From positions 1 through 61,658 of the forward strand of contig JAISYX010000021.1 in assembly GCA_031269595.1 (NCBI GenBank): 61,658 nt of DNA. The letters run 5' to 3'. Made by a program: the position numbers and the translations under genes. The DNA is from Oscillospiraceae bacterium. GTDB lineage: Bacteria; Bacillota; Clostridia; Oscillospirales; Acutalibacteraceae. The notes beneath the pieces were generated by a model, which did not search any database, was not told the DNA's origin, and saw nothing but the letters and a program-made list of their open reading frames with translations. Positions 42,363 through 51,200 of the stretch are shown here, one piece after another (position 1 is the first letter of the stretch; each line of letters begins with the position of its first letter).

Positions 42363-42366
42363 GTTT

Positions 42367-42855
42367 ATGGCAAGTCTTAATATAGTTATGGTAGAGCCGG
42401 AAATTCCACAAAACACAGGCAATGTGGCCCGAACCTGCGCCGCAACAGGCATACGCCTGCATCTGGTTGAGCCTATGGGCTTTGCCATAGACGATAAAAA
42501 ACTAAAACGGGCGGGTTTGGATTACTGGCATTTACTCGATATAACATATTATAAAAATCTCGATGATTTTTTTGAAAGGACAAGCGGCACCTACTTCTAC
42601 TTTACCACCAAGGGCGGCCATGTCTATTCTAATGCAGAGTATCCAGACGGAGCTTACCTGCTCTTCGGCAAGGAGACAGCAGGCCTGCCTGAATCACTGC
42701 TGCGGCAACACCCCGATTACTGTGTGCGCATACCAATGATAAGCGAGGCACGCAGCTTAAACCTTTCAAATGCAGTGGCAATTGGAGCATATGAAGTGCT
42801 CAGGCAGTGGGGCTTCCCCAGCCTGCAAAATTTTGGAAAGCTTAGTACGGACTGA
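42367..42855 (+). CDS. trmL: tRNA (cytidine/uridine-34-2'-O)-methyltransferase
   Basis: The 162-residue SPOUT methyltransferase methylates the wobble ribose of tRNA-Leu isoacceptors using S-adenosylmethionine. The N-terminus VMVEPEIPQNTGNVARTCAATG, LLFGKETAGLPE and the C-terminal knot segment RIPMISEARSLNLSNAVAIGAYE are conserved. The ATG at 42367 is chosen by alignment to the family start. It sits five bases after the repeat E4 and lacks a Shine-Dalgarno sequence, which is unusual in this genome. Confidence 0.94.
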   Translation: MASLNIVMVEPEIPQNTGNVARTCAATGIRLHLVEPMGFAIDDKKLKRAGLDYWHLLDITYYKNLDDFFERTSGTYFYFTTKGGHVYSNAEYPDGAYLLFGKETAGLPESLLRQHPDYCVRIPMISEARSLNLSNAVAIGAYEVLRQWGFPSLQNFGKLSTD

Positions 42856-42912
42856 TTTATACTAAAACGCAAAATTATTATTTTTTCAACATATTGTAAA
42901 GGGGTAATTGGG

Positions 42913-44529
42913 ATGTTAAAAAGAACCGTATCATTGACAGCAGCCATTTTAATGCTACTTAGCGTGATTTTTTGCTCACCCTTCAGTGCAGCGGCAACAG
43001 CGGCTAATACATATGTCCTGCCCACTCCTATTGTTGATGTCAACAACGGCAACGCCATTGCGGACATCAATCTGGCCAACGCCAACACCTACGGCGATAT
43101 TGTAATTGTGAGCAGCAATTTTACACAAGAGCTTGACCCCGACGAACCCAGACTGAGCCACACCAAATTTGATTATTTTACCCCCAATGCTAATTTACAA
43201 AAGGGGCAAAAAATAAAGCGGGAGTTCTACTTGCTCCAGCCAAAGGATTATAACCCTGCAAAAAGCTATCCTCTTCTTGTCTCACTGCCCGGGCTTGCCT
43301 GCTTTCCTGCTGATTTTGAGGCCTTCAAGAGCAGCGTTGAGGCTTGGAAAGCCTATAGTGAAACCGATGAAGAGTGCTTTATTTTAGTCCCGAATATAGA
43401 CCATATCTATTATAACAATCCTATTTATCCCCTTGCTCCGGATAATCCATACCACGAGCGAACCATTGAATATGCTGGCGCAGTTGGCTCTGGCGGCGAT
43501 TATGACGGAGACCCAAGCACCAGTCCCTTTGAGGAGTATCCTATCAGAATTCAGCACCGCATAAGCGATATAATGAGCTTATTGGGCGTGCTGGAAGCGC
43601 AATACAGCTTTGACAGCAGCAGATATTACGCTGTGGGCATGTCTTTGGGCTCTCTCTTTTCATGGAGATTGAACGCCGAATACCCCAATCTGTTTGCAGC
43701 CTTCATTCCCATGGACGGCACATTATCAGATGCACTGGTGCAGGTCAGCAGATATAGAGATTACATGCCTGAGGACGAAGGTATCAGCATTGCCAAGATT
43801 ACCAACCGAATGGAAGCCGAATTTGCCGGATATAAATCTGCGCTTGCATACAAGCCGATTTATGGGCTTTATGCCGCCGACCAAGCTCCGTTTTTCATTT
43901 ATGACACAGGGAATACCGGCGACGGAGACCCCTTTAGAATAGCCGCCTTGGCCGCAGATGCGGCCCTGCCCGTTACAGCTTCATCAAAAATATTTAAACG
44001 CAGCATTTTTAATATATCTGATAATCCTGCTCTTCAACACGGCAACGCCGACGCTCTGCTCACCAGCGAGATAGTAAAATGGCTGTTTAATCAGCGTTTG
44101 CCCGCCCCCTCCACTCTTGTTAAAACACAGGTGGAAACAAATCTTTTTGAAATAGACGGCATAAGTCACACAGCAGAAAACGGTGTTTTGTATATAGGCG
44201 GCAGGTTAAATTTGCCCATTCGCACCATAATGTTTTCTACAGGCTTACAGCACACCCTTGATTATAACCTTGACACGGACACCTGCACAATAACCGTAAA
44301 CGATAGGCTATGCAGGACAAGCTCAATCATCCTGCAGCTTAACAGCAGTGATATAACTGTAAACGGAGTGAGCTATATAGGGGCTTTGCTGTCCCCTCCC
44401 AGCACCGTTAACGGCAGGTTTTATGTTGGTATAAGAGACCTTGGCTTTGCCTTAGGCTATAACACAGATTATGCTGCCTCAAACGGCATTGAGACCTTGA
44501 CTATTTCCCCTGTTTATTTTGGGGTTTAA
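42913..44529 (+). CDS. Secreted alpha/beta-hydrolase with a copper-amine-oxidase-N-like C-terminal domain
   Basis: The 538-residue protein has a signal peptide (1-30). An esterase/PHB-depolymerase-like hydrolase domain (approx. 95-400) has the nucleophile elbow GMSLGS and a His near DNPALQHGN; Asp is presumably in the FIPMDG region or later. The C-terminus (approx. 415-538) resembles the Cu_amine_oxidN1 module that Clostridia attach to many secreted proteins (YIGGRLNLPIRTIM, VGIRDLGFALGYNTDY). The substrate is unknown; a feruloyl- or acetyl-esterase role on plant polymers is possible. Confidence 0.82.
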   Translation: MLKRTVSLTAAILMLLSVIFCSPFSAAATAANTYVLPTPIVDVNNGNAIADINLANANTYGDIVIVSSNFTQELDPDEPRLSHTKFDYFTPNANLQKGQKIKREFYLLQPKDYNPAKSYPLLVSLPGLACFPADFEAFKSSVEAWKAYSETDEECFILVPNIDHIYYNNPIYPLAPDNPYHERTIEYAGAVGSGGDYDGDPSTSPFEEYPIRIQHRISDIMSLLGVLEAQYSFDSSRYYAVGMSLGSLFSWRLNAEYPNLFAAFIPMDGTLSDALVQVSRYRDYMPEDEGISIAKITNRMEAEFAGYKSALAYKPIYGLYAADQAPFFIYDTGNTGDGDPFRIAALAADAALPVTASSKIFKRSIFNISDNPALQHGNADALLTSEIVKWLFNQRLPAPSTLVKTQVETNLFEIDGISHTAENGVLYIGGRLNLPIRTIMFSTGLQHTLDYNLDTDTCTITVNDRLCRTSSIILQLNSSDITVNGVSYIGALLSPPSTVNGRFYVGIRDLGFALGYNTDYAASNGIETLTISPVYFGV

Positions 44530-44586
44530 ATTGAGTTGCGGGGAATACTGCAAGCACAAAATTAAAACGGTTTTGGGAGAATGAAC

Positions 44587-45411
44587 ATGCAGCAAACCAA
44601 ACAGCTTAATTTATTTTTAGAAGAGAAAAGGCCTAATATCAAGGGTATTGTTGCAGCAACCTCTGCTATAAACCTTGAAAGCGATAATTTAAAAGGGTTC
44701 CGCAATAAAATTATTTGCGGTGATTGCTTGGACGTCCTGAGTAAAATCCCAAACGATAGCGTTGACCTCGTTGTAACCTCTCCTCCTTATAATTTAAAAA
44801 ATTCTACAGGCAACGGCATGAAGGACGGACGTGGAGGCAAATGGAAAAACGCAGAGTTAATCAATGGTTACACCGATTACAATGACAATATGCCTCATGA
44901 AAAGTACGTTGAATGGCAAAAAGAATGCTTAGGCGAGATGTTCCGCATAATCCCCGAAAACGGAGCTATTTTTTATAATCACAAATGGCGTGTTCAAAAT
45001 GGCCTTTTGCAGGATAGGCACGATATAGTATGCGATTTTCCTGTTAGGCAGATAATAATCTGGCAGAGGAAGGGCGGCATAAATTTTAATGCAGGTTATT
45101 TTTTACCAACATATGAAGTAATTTATTTAATAGCAAAGCCAAAGTTTAAATTGGCTCCAAAGGCTAATTCCTATGGGGATGTTTGGTCCTTTGGGCAAGA
45201 ATTAAAAAATGAACACCCCGCTCCATTCCCTGTTGCATTAATAGACCGCATCATCGCTTCTACCCAAGCACAGGTAGTTCTTGACCCATTTATGGGTTCT
45301 GGCACCACTGCAGTTGCCGCTATTCAAAATAAAAGAGACTTTATTGGAATTGAACTATCTGCTAAATATTGTGAAATGGCTGAAAATCGTATTAATGAGC
45401 TAAACAAATAA
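44587..45411 (+). CDS. Type II DNA methyltransferase, beta class, probably N4-cytosine
   Basis: The 274-residue enzyme has the catalytic motif TSPPYN (approx. 63-68) ahead of the S-adenosylmethionine motif DPFMGSGTTAVAA (approx. 235-247), the order of beta-class enzymes. SPPY rather than D/NPPY favours N4-cytosine methylation. The start is the second ATG at 44587, because GGGAGA abuts the first. It pairs with the convergent MvaI/BcnI-type endonuclease, whose relatives recognise CCWGG or CCSGG and are protected by N4-methylcytosine, so a CC(N)GG-like site is a reasonable guess. Confidence 0.9.
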   Translation: MQQTKQLNLFLEEKRPNIKGIVAATSAINLESDNLKGFRNKIICGDCLDVLSKIPNDSVDLVVTSPPYNLKNSTGNGMKDGRGGKWKNAELINGYTDYNDNMPHEKYVEWQKECLGEMFRIIPENGAIFYNHKWRVQNGLLQDRHDIVCDFPVRQIIIWQRKGGINFNAGYFLPTYEVIYLIAKPKFKLAPKANSYGDVWSFGQELKNEHPAPFPVALIDRIIASTQAQVVLDPFMGSGTTAVAAIQNKRDFIGIELSAKYCEMAENRINELNK

Positions 45412-45429
45412 TTTGTTTAGCTCATTTTT
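45397..45429. terminator. Terminator between methyltransferase and endonuclease genes
   Basis: Perfect 13-bp arms GAGCTAAACAAAT and complement (45397-45409 and 45411-45423) around one A, then ATTTTT. The methyltransferase stop codon lies inside the hairpin. Confidence 0.88.
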
Positions 45430-45472
45430 GACACCACACGCCAGAGAGCCGCACACAAAAGTCCTTCAAGCC

Positions 45473-46255
45473 TTACACTTCAAGCTGGCTGTTGTATAGT
45501 TCAACCTTTTTATCAGGCTTTATTCTAAATTTAGTTCCATGATTATGTCCTGTGCGTGCATCAAAATCAACATAAATTGCACCTTGCTCAACAAGTCTTA
45601 GAAACTTTTCCAAATCAGGGTCTATGTACGCCTCAAATGTGTTGTATTTAAAGTGTTCAATACCATTTTCTATTTTTCGTTCTGCACGAAAATACAGCAG
45701 ATTATTAAGCTTTTCTTTTAACTTTTTTGTAATGGTATCAAAGCTCCAATAAGGGTTTGGGTTTATATCTGCCGTTCCTACTCCCGATTGTATAAATTCC
45801 CTCCACTCTTTAAGCTCGCTATCAATTTTAAAATAATCAAATGAAATATAAATGCACTTGCATTCTCTGTCTACATTTACTTTAAAGCCTCTGTTGCTGT
45901 AGGATTTTGCGTTTATAGTCAGGCTAAACCGCCTTTCTGTCTCACAGTGCAGAGTTCCAGCCTTTTGATGTGCCCAGCCATACAGCGGCAGCAAGATTTT
46001 GGGAACTATTCTTGCTTTTCTGGGTTCCGGCTCAACATGAAACAGTGTTAAAAGCGCACCGCTGTCTCCCCTTTGGCTCTTCAGTTCCCATTCACCAAAA
46101 TCTGGCAATTGAAGATTATTTTCTGCAACCTCTAATAAATCCTCAAGGGTATTGCCTACCCCGCCTGCATTGCCTGGCCTTCTGTTTTCTATCCAACCCA
46201 TATTCTTGATTTCTGCAAGCTTATCTCTCAATTTTAGCAAATCATCCTCTCGCAT
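45473..46255 (-). CDS. MvaI/BcnI-family restriction endonuclease
   Basis: The 260-residue protein matches the MvaI/BcnI fold, monomeric PD-(D/E)XK enzymes that nick each strand in turn. It shows GNTLEDLLEVAENNLQLPDFGEWELKSQRG with the ExK of the active site, followed by LLTLFHVEPEP, typical of the family. The start is put at 46255, since AGGAGG is 9 bases away; the ATG at 46261 is only 3 bases away. Its first codons overlap the controller gene, so they are coupled. Confidence 0.88.
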   Translation of the reverse strand: MREDDLLKLRDKLAEIKNMGWIENRRPGNAGGVGNTLEDLLEVAENNLQLPDFGEWELKSQRGDSGALLTLFHVEPEPRKARIVPKILLPLYGWAHQKAGTLHCETERRFSLTINAKSYSNRGFKVNVDRECKCIYISFDYFKIDSELKEWREFIQSGVGTADINPNPYWSFDTITKKLKEKLNNLLYFRAERKIENGIEHFKYNTFEAYIDPDLEKFLRLVEQGAIYVDFDARTGHNHGTKFRIKPDKKVELYNSQLEV

Positions 46256-46472
46256 TGTCATTTTCCTCCTCAATAAGCAACATATATGCTTCAACACCTA
46301 GTGCATCTGCTATCCTTTGAATATTCTCAATTGAAATATTTCTTCTGCATCGTTCTACTGCACTAATGTATGTGCGGTGCAAGCCGCACAGCTCAGCAAA
46401 GGCTTCTTGCGAAATGCCTCTTGCCTTTCGAAATTTTCTAAGATTATCACCAAACACTTTAACAATATCCAT
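46242..46472 (-). CDS. Restriction-modification controller (C) protein
   Basis: The 76-residue helix-turn-helix protein of the XRE type carries LRKFRKARGISQEAFAELCGLHRTYISAVERCRRNISIENI, the classic layout of C proteins that delay endonuclease expression until methylation is complete. It precedes and overlaps the endonuclease gene. A C-box-like sequence (46511-46539) lies upstream of its start. Confidence 0.9.
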   Translation of the reverse strand: MDIVKVFGDNLRKFRKARGISQEAFAELCGLHRTYISAVERCRRNISIENIQRIADALGVEAYMLLIEEENDNARG

Positions 46473-46510
46473 ATATTTTCAATCTCCCTTTATATAAAAA
46501 TACGCCTTTT

Positions 46511-46539
46511 GTATACTTTGAGTCAACATACTATAAGTC
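46511..46539 (-). promoter_or_regulatory. C-box of the restriction-modification system
   Basis: On the minus strand GACTTATAGTATG is followed by TTGACTCAAAGTATAC. The first half is identical to the classic C-box half-site GACTTATAGT and the second is a looser copy. It lies about 40 bases upstream of the controller start. Confidence 0.7.
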
Positions 46540-46569
46540 ACATTATCTTTTTTCATTCTGCAGGACATG

Positions 46570-46595
46570 GCTGCGCTAAAATACGCAGCTTTTTT
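46570..46595 (+). terminator. Terminator upstream of katA on the plus strand
   Basis: GCTGCG (46570-46575) pairs with CGCAGC (46584-46589), followed by six T. No plus-strand gene precedes it within 1.1 kb, so it ends an unannotated transcript or attenuates the katA leader. Confidence 0.7.
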
Positions 46596-46666
46596 ATTTT
46601 GCAGTATAATCCTCTAAATATTTGCCAATAATAGTATAGTCAAATAAATTTTTGGAGAGTGATTAC

Positions 46667-48235
46667 ATGAAAAATGAAGAGAGCAAAAAGCTCACAAATG
46701 ATGCAGGCGCACCTGTGGCAGATAACACAAACTCTGTAACAGCAGGCGAATGCGGGCCTATGGCCATGCAAAACCCCTGGTTTCTTGAAAAGCTGGGACA
46801 CTTTGACCGTGAGGTGATTCCCGAACGCCGAATGCACGCCAAAGGCTCTGGGGCTTTTGGCACTTTCACTGTCACCAACGACATCACCAAATACACCAAG
46901 GCTAAGCTTTTCTCTCAGGTGGGCAAAAAAACTGATATTTTTATGCGCTTTTCTACCGTTGCAGGCGAGCGTGGTGCGGCTGATGCCGAGCGTGACATCC
47001 GTGGCTTTGCCATGAAATACTACACCGAGGATGGCAACTGGGATTTAGTAGGCAACAACACCCCCGTGTTCTTTCTGCGGGACGGTCTGCGCTTCCCCGA
47101 TTTAAACCACGCAATCAAGCGTGACCCAAAAACCAATATGCGCTCACCTCAAAACAACTGGGATTTTTGGAGTATGCTGCCTGAGGCTCTGCATCAGGTT
47201 ACAATCACCATGTCCGATAGGGGCATACCACTAAGCTACAGGCACATGCACGGCTTTGGAAGCCACACCTACAGCATGATAAACGATAAAAACCAGCGTG
47301 TGTGGGTAAAATTCCACTTCCGCACGCAACAGGGCATAAAGAATCTAACTGACACAGAGGCTGCCGACATTGTGGCCAAGGACAGAGAGAGCCATCAGCG
47401 TGACCTCTTTGACTCCATTGAGCGTGGGGACTTCCCCCGCTGGACAATGCAAATTCAGGTTATGACAGAGGAGCAGGCCAAAAATCATTACGAAAACCCA
47501 TTTGATGTAACCAAAATCTGGCGGCACAGCGAGTTCCCTCTGATTGATGTGGGCACTATTGAGCTTAACCGCAACCCCGAAAACTACTTTGCAGACGTGG
47601 AGCAGGCCGCCTTTAACCCTGCGCACAACATCCCGGGCATTGGATTTTCTCCCGACAAGCTTTTGCAGGCTCGCCTCTTCTCTTACGGAGACGCTCAGCG
47701 ATATAGACTTGGCGTTAATCATCATCAAATCCCCGTTAACGCCCCTAAAAATGGTGCAGAGCACTTCTATCACCGTGACGGCACAATGCGTGTAGACGGC
47801 AATTTTGGAGCAACTACGAGCTACCAGCCCAACAGTATGGGTGAGTGGACTGAACAGCCCGAATACAAAGAGCCTCCCTTGGAGTTGAGCGGAGCTATGG
47901 ACTCCTACGAGCCAAAGGATAATTTAAGCGACGACTGTTTTAAGTACCCTGGCGATTTGTACCGCCTTATGACTGCAGAACAGCGGCAGGCCTTAATTGA
48001 AAACACCCGCTGCAATATGATGGGCGTGAGCGAAAACATCCGCCTTAGGCACGCTGCACACTGCTATATTGCCGATGACGAATACGGCAGCGAGCTATCA
48101 GATGCTCTGGGAGTCAACCTTGACTGTGTCATACACCTCTCTAAATTGAGCCACAGCCAGCGTATGCAAGAAACCAGTTCCTCTCCCCTTGTGCTTATTA
48201 AAGAGGAACGTACCCCCCTTAGCGTGCACTCCTAG
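46667..48235 (+). CDS. katA: Catalase (clade 3, heme)
   Basis: The 522-residue heme catalase converts hydrogen peroxide to water and oxygen. The distal His lies in [12 protein letters not shown], the distal Asn in [10 protein letters not shown], and the proximal heme Tyr in [15 protein letters not shown]. The C-terminal NADPH-binding groove region is present but there is no large C-terminal flavodoxin-like domain, so it is the small-subunit type. The ATG at 46667 is preferred over 46652 because GGAGAG lies eight bases upstream. No PerR box is obvious. In an anaerobe it gives oxygen tolerance. Confidence 0.97.
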   Translation: MKNEESKKLTNDAGAPVADNTNSVTAGECGPMAMQNPWFLEKLGHFDREVIPERRMHAKGSGAFGTFTVTNDITKYTKAKLFSQVGKKTDIFMRFSTVAGERGAADAERDIRGFAMKYYTEDGNWDLVGNNTPVFFLRDGLRFPDLNHAIKRDPKTNMRSPQNNWDFWSMLPEALHQVTITMSDRGIPLSYRHMHGFGSHTYSMINDKNQRVWVKFHFRTQQGIKNLTDTEAADIVAKDRESHQRDLFDSIERGDFPRWTMQIQVMTEEQAKNHYENPFDVTKIWRHSEFPLIDVGTIELNRNPENYFADVEQAAFNPAHNIPGIGFSPDKLLQARLFSYGDAQRYRLGVNHHQIPVNAPKNGAEHFYHRDGTMRVDGNFGATTSYQPNSMGEWTEQPEYKEPPLELSGAMDSYEPKDNLSDDCFKYPGDLYRLMTAEQRQALIENTRCNMMGVSENIRLRHAAHCYIADDEYGSELSDALGVNLDCVIHLSKLSHSQRMQETSSSPLVLIKEERTPLSVHS

Positions 48236-48245
48236 CCAAAAGAAT

Positions 48246-48272
48246 GCCCCTGAGCATCAAATGCTCAGGGGC
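48246..48272. terminator. Bidirectional terminator between katA and the giant adhesin gene
   Basis: GCCCCTGAGCAT and its exact complement (48246-48257 and 48261-48272) surround a three-base loop, with T-rich sequence on either side for both strands. Confidence 0.88.
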
Positions 48273-48288
48273 AGTTTAAGTTTAGCTG

Positions 48289-51200
48289 TTATGCAACTGA
48301 ATCTTCTCTTTTCTTTTTCTTAAGAGCAAGAATGCAAAATGCACCTGAAACTAGGAGTAGTGCAACACTTGCGTAGCCGCTGAATGGATCGCCTGTGTTT
48401 ACGCCCTTGCCTGGAGGCGGCGGCGGAGTTACTGTAGAATCCTTTTCGTCATTCATAACGGATTTTACTATTTCGCCGTCTTTTGTAATCTCAAACCAGT
48501 GCTTATCGGGATTTAACAGGTAGCCCTTAGGCGGGTTGCTTTCGATGAAGAAGTATCTGCCTGTGGGCAGCTTGGTGATTGTTATCTTTCCGTTCTTATC
48601 CGTTACACCTGTATACAGCTGCTTGCCGTCTACATCATAGAGTGTAATTGTTGTTTTAGGCAGCGGAGCTGACGTAGAAATGTCTCTCTTGGTTAGCTCT
48701 GATGTGCCCCATGTCGGCCTGTCAAACGGAGTTTTAACATCTCCTATATACTTTTCATCACTTACTATGCTTGAATAGAATATCAGTCTCTTCCTTGGGG
48801 GAAGTACCTTTTCATCCGGCAGATCTTCTGCATCTACGCCGTCCTTATTCAAGGTCTTAGAATTAATCTCATCTGCGTCTACATATACGCTCTCAGGATT
48901 CTCATCTGCGGCGGGTGCTCTGTTAAGTGCCGGTGCTGCGTCTGCATCTTCCTCTGCAACAATTGCTTCTGTAGTATCAGATACAGTCTCTGTGGTGTCA
49001 ACTTCACCTCTTACAACATCGTCTGAATCCTCAGATGATACCTCTTCCTCTGCGGGTACATAGTCAACCTCAAGTATTCTTGTGCTTCCGTCAACCTGTA
49101 CTTTTACATAGAAGGTTCTTGGGTCAAGCTCATAACCGTATGGTGCAAATATTTCCTTGACATAGTATTCGCCCTGGTACAGTGCTGAAACAATCTCAAC
49201 TTTGCCGTCTGCGTCTGTGTAGGTGGCTCTCTTAACTGTTGCCTGACCGTTTGCGTCTGTTGTAAGGGTTGCAACCATTGCGCCCTTCTTGGCAGCTACA
49301 TAAAGCTCCGGTCTGTCGCCTGAGTACTTGGGAACTCTAATGTCTGCTGCGGCGGTTACAGAGAAGGTTGCGCCCGGGATTGGAATAATTGCATAGATAG
49401 TTTCGCCATTGGTGTTAATCTTGTAAGAGCCCTTATCGTAACCTGTCTTTGCCAAGTTGATGTTGCCCATTACCAAACGCTCGTCGTTCATCTCGCATGG
49501 TACTATTTCGCCATCCTCTTTAACCTCGAAATAATGTCTTTCGGGGTTGAGCAGGTAGCCCTCTGGGGCATCCTTCTCAAGGAAGTAGTAGTCGCCGAAC
49601 GGCAGGTCTTTAATCTTAATCTTACCGTTTGCATCGGTCACGTGAGTGCTGATAAGCTTGTTGGTCTCTGCCTGATACAGCTCTATTGTTGCACCAGGTA
49701 CCGGTGCGGAGGTTGAAACGTCTGTCTTAGAAAGGTCTACCTCGCCCCACTTGGGTCTGTTAAGGGGATTCTCATTATTGTAAGGATACTGCTCTGTCTC
49801 AGAGGTGATAACGTGCTTTACATCTATTGCATGTTCGTCACCATCTACGCCTGTAACCTCAACTATAAATTCACGTGGGTCAAGAGCGTAGCCCTCGGGA
49901 GCTATTGTCTCCTTAATGGAGTACTTGCCTACATACAGGTTTTCAAGAACAACTGCGTTGCCTTCCTTATCCAAGAAGTTTGCTGCTGTTACTGTTGCCT
50001 TGCCCTCTGCATCTGTTACCAGAGTTGCAATCAGGTCGCCCTTGTTGGCTCTAAGCCTTGTTTCGGGCTTGTTGCCGCCATAGTATACTGGAGTTTTGAT
50101 GTCATCGGCTGCTCTCACCTCAAAGGTTGCGCCCTCAAGGGGGATTACCTCATAGGTGGTCTGGCCGTCTGCACCAACTGTGTACTTATCCTTGTTCCAG
50201 CCTATTTTTTGGAGGTCAAGGTTGCCCATGGGCAGCAGGTGGTCGATAATAACAGACTTGATTACATCGCCGTCCTCGGTTATTTCGAACTTCTGCCTGT
50301 CAGGATTGAGCATATACTCATCCGGAGCATCCTTCTCAAGGAAGTAATACTTACCTGCCGGCAGCTCCTGAAGGTCTATTTCGCCCTTATCGTTGGTTCT
50401 GCCTCTAAAGAGCAGCTCGCCTGTCTCATCGTCTCCCAAATCCTTATACAGCTCAAGAATGGTGTTGGGGATTGGATCTTGTGTAGAGAAATCCTTCTTC
50501 GTTACCTTAACATCGCCCCAGGTTGGCTTGTTGAATGGATGGTCTACATCATAGGGATATTCTCTAACGTCATCTGTAAGAACAGATTCGAAAATGATTT
50601 CGGGAAGCAGGTCTGGGTCGCCTCTGTCGTCAACTATGGTTATATAGTACTCTCTTGGGTCTAACTCATAGCCCGCAGGAGCACTGACCTCTTTGACTAC
50701 ATACTCGCCCATATACAGATATGGAAGCTGAACTACATTTCCTTCCTTATCAAAGAAGGTGGCTGTGCTTACCTTGCCTCGGCCCGCACTGTTGGTTGTA
50801 ATTGTTGCAACCAAGCTGCCCTTTGTGGCTCTAAGCCTTGTTTCGGGCCTTGTGCCGCCTGAGTAAACAGGAGTTTTAATATCCTCAGCTGCTCTTACCT
50901 CAAACACTGCGCCTGCAAGGGGAATAGTGTCGTAATGGGTGTTGCCTTCCTCATCTACATCATAATTGTCCTTATCCAGAGCCTTCTTTATGAGGTCCAG
51001 ATTGCCCTTAGGCAACAACTCATCAAGGATTTCGGAGGGGATTATCTGTAAGTCTTTTGTGATTTTAAACCTCTGGGGTTCCGGATTGAGCATATACTCA
51101 TCCGGAGCGTCCTTCTCAAGCAGGAAGTACTCGCCGGCGGGCAGCTTGATAATGTCAATGTGTCCGTTTTCGTCAGTTCTGCCGCTAAAGAGGAACTTGG

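Noticed and set aside
46596-46666. PerR box in front of katA
   Set aside because: No TTATAATnATTATAA-like palindrome is present; TATAAT at 46605 has its -35 position inside a terminator hairpin.
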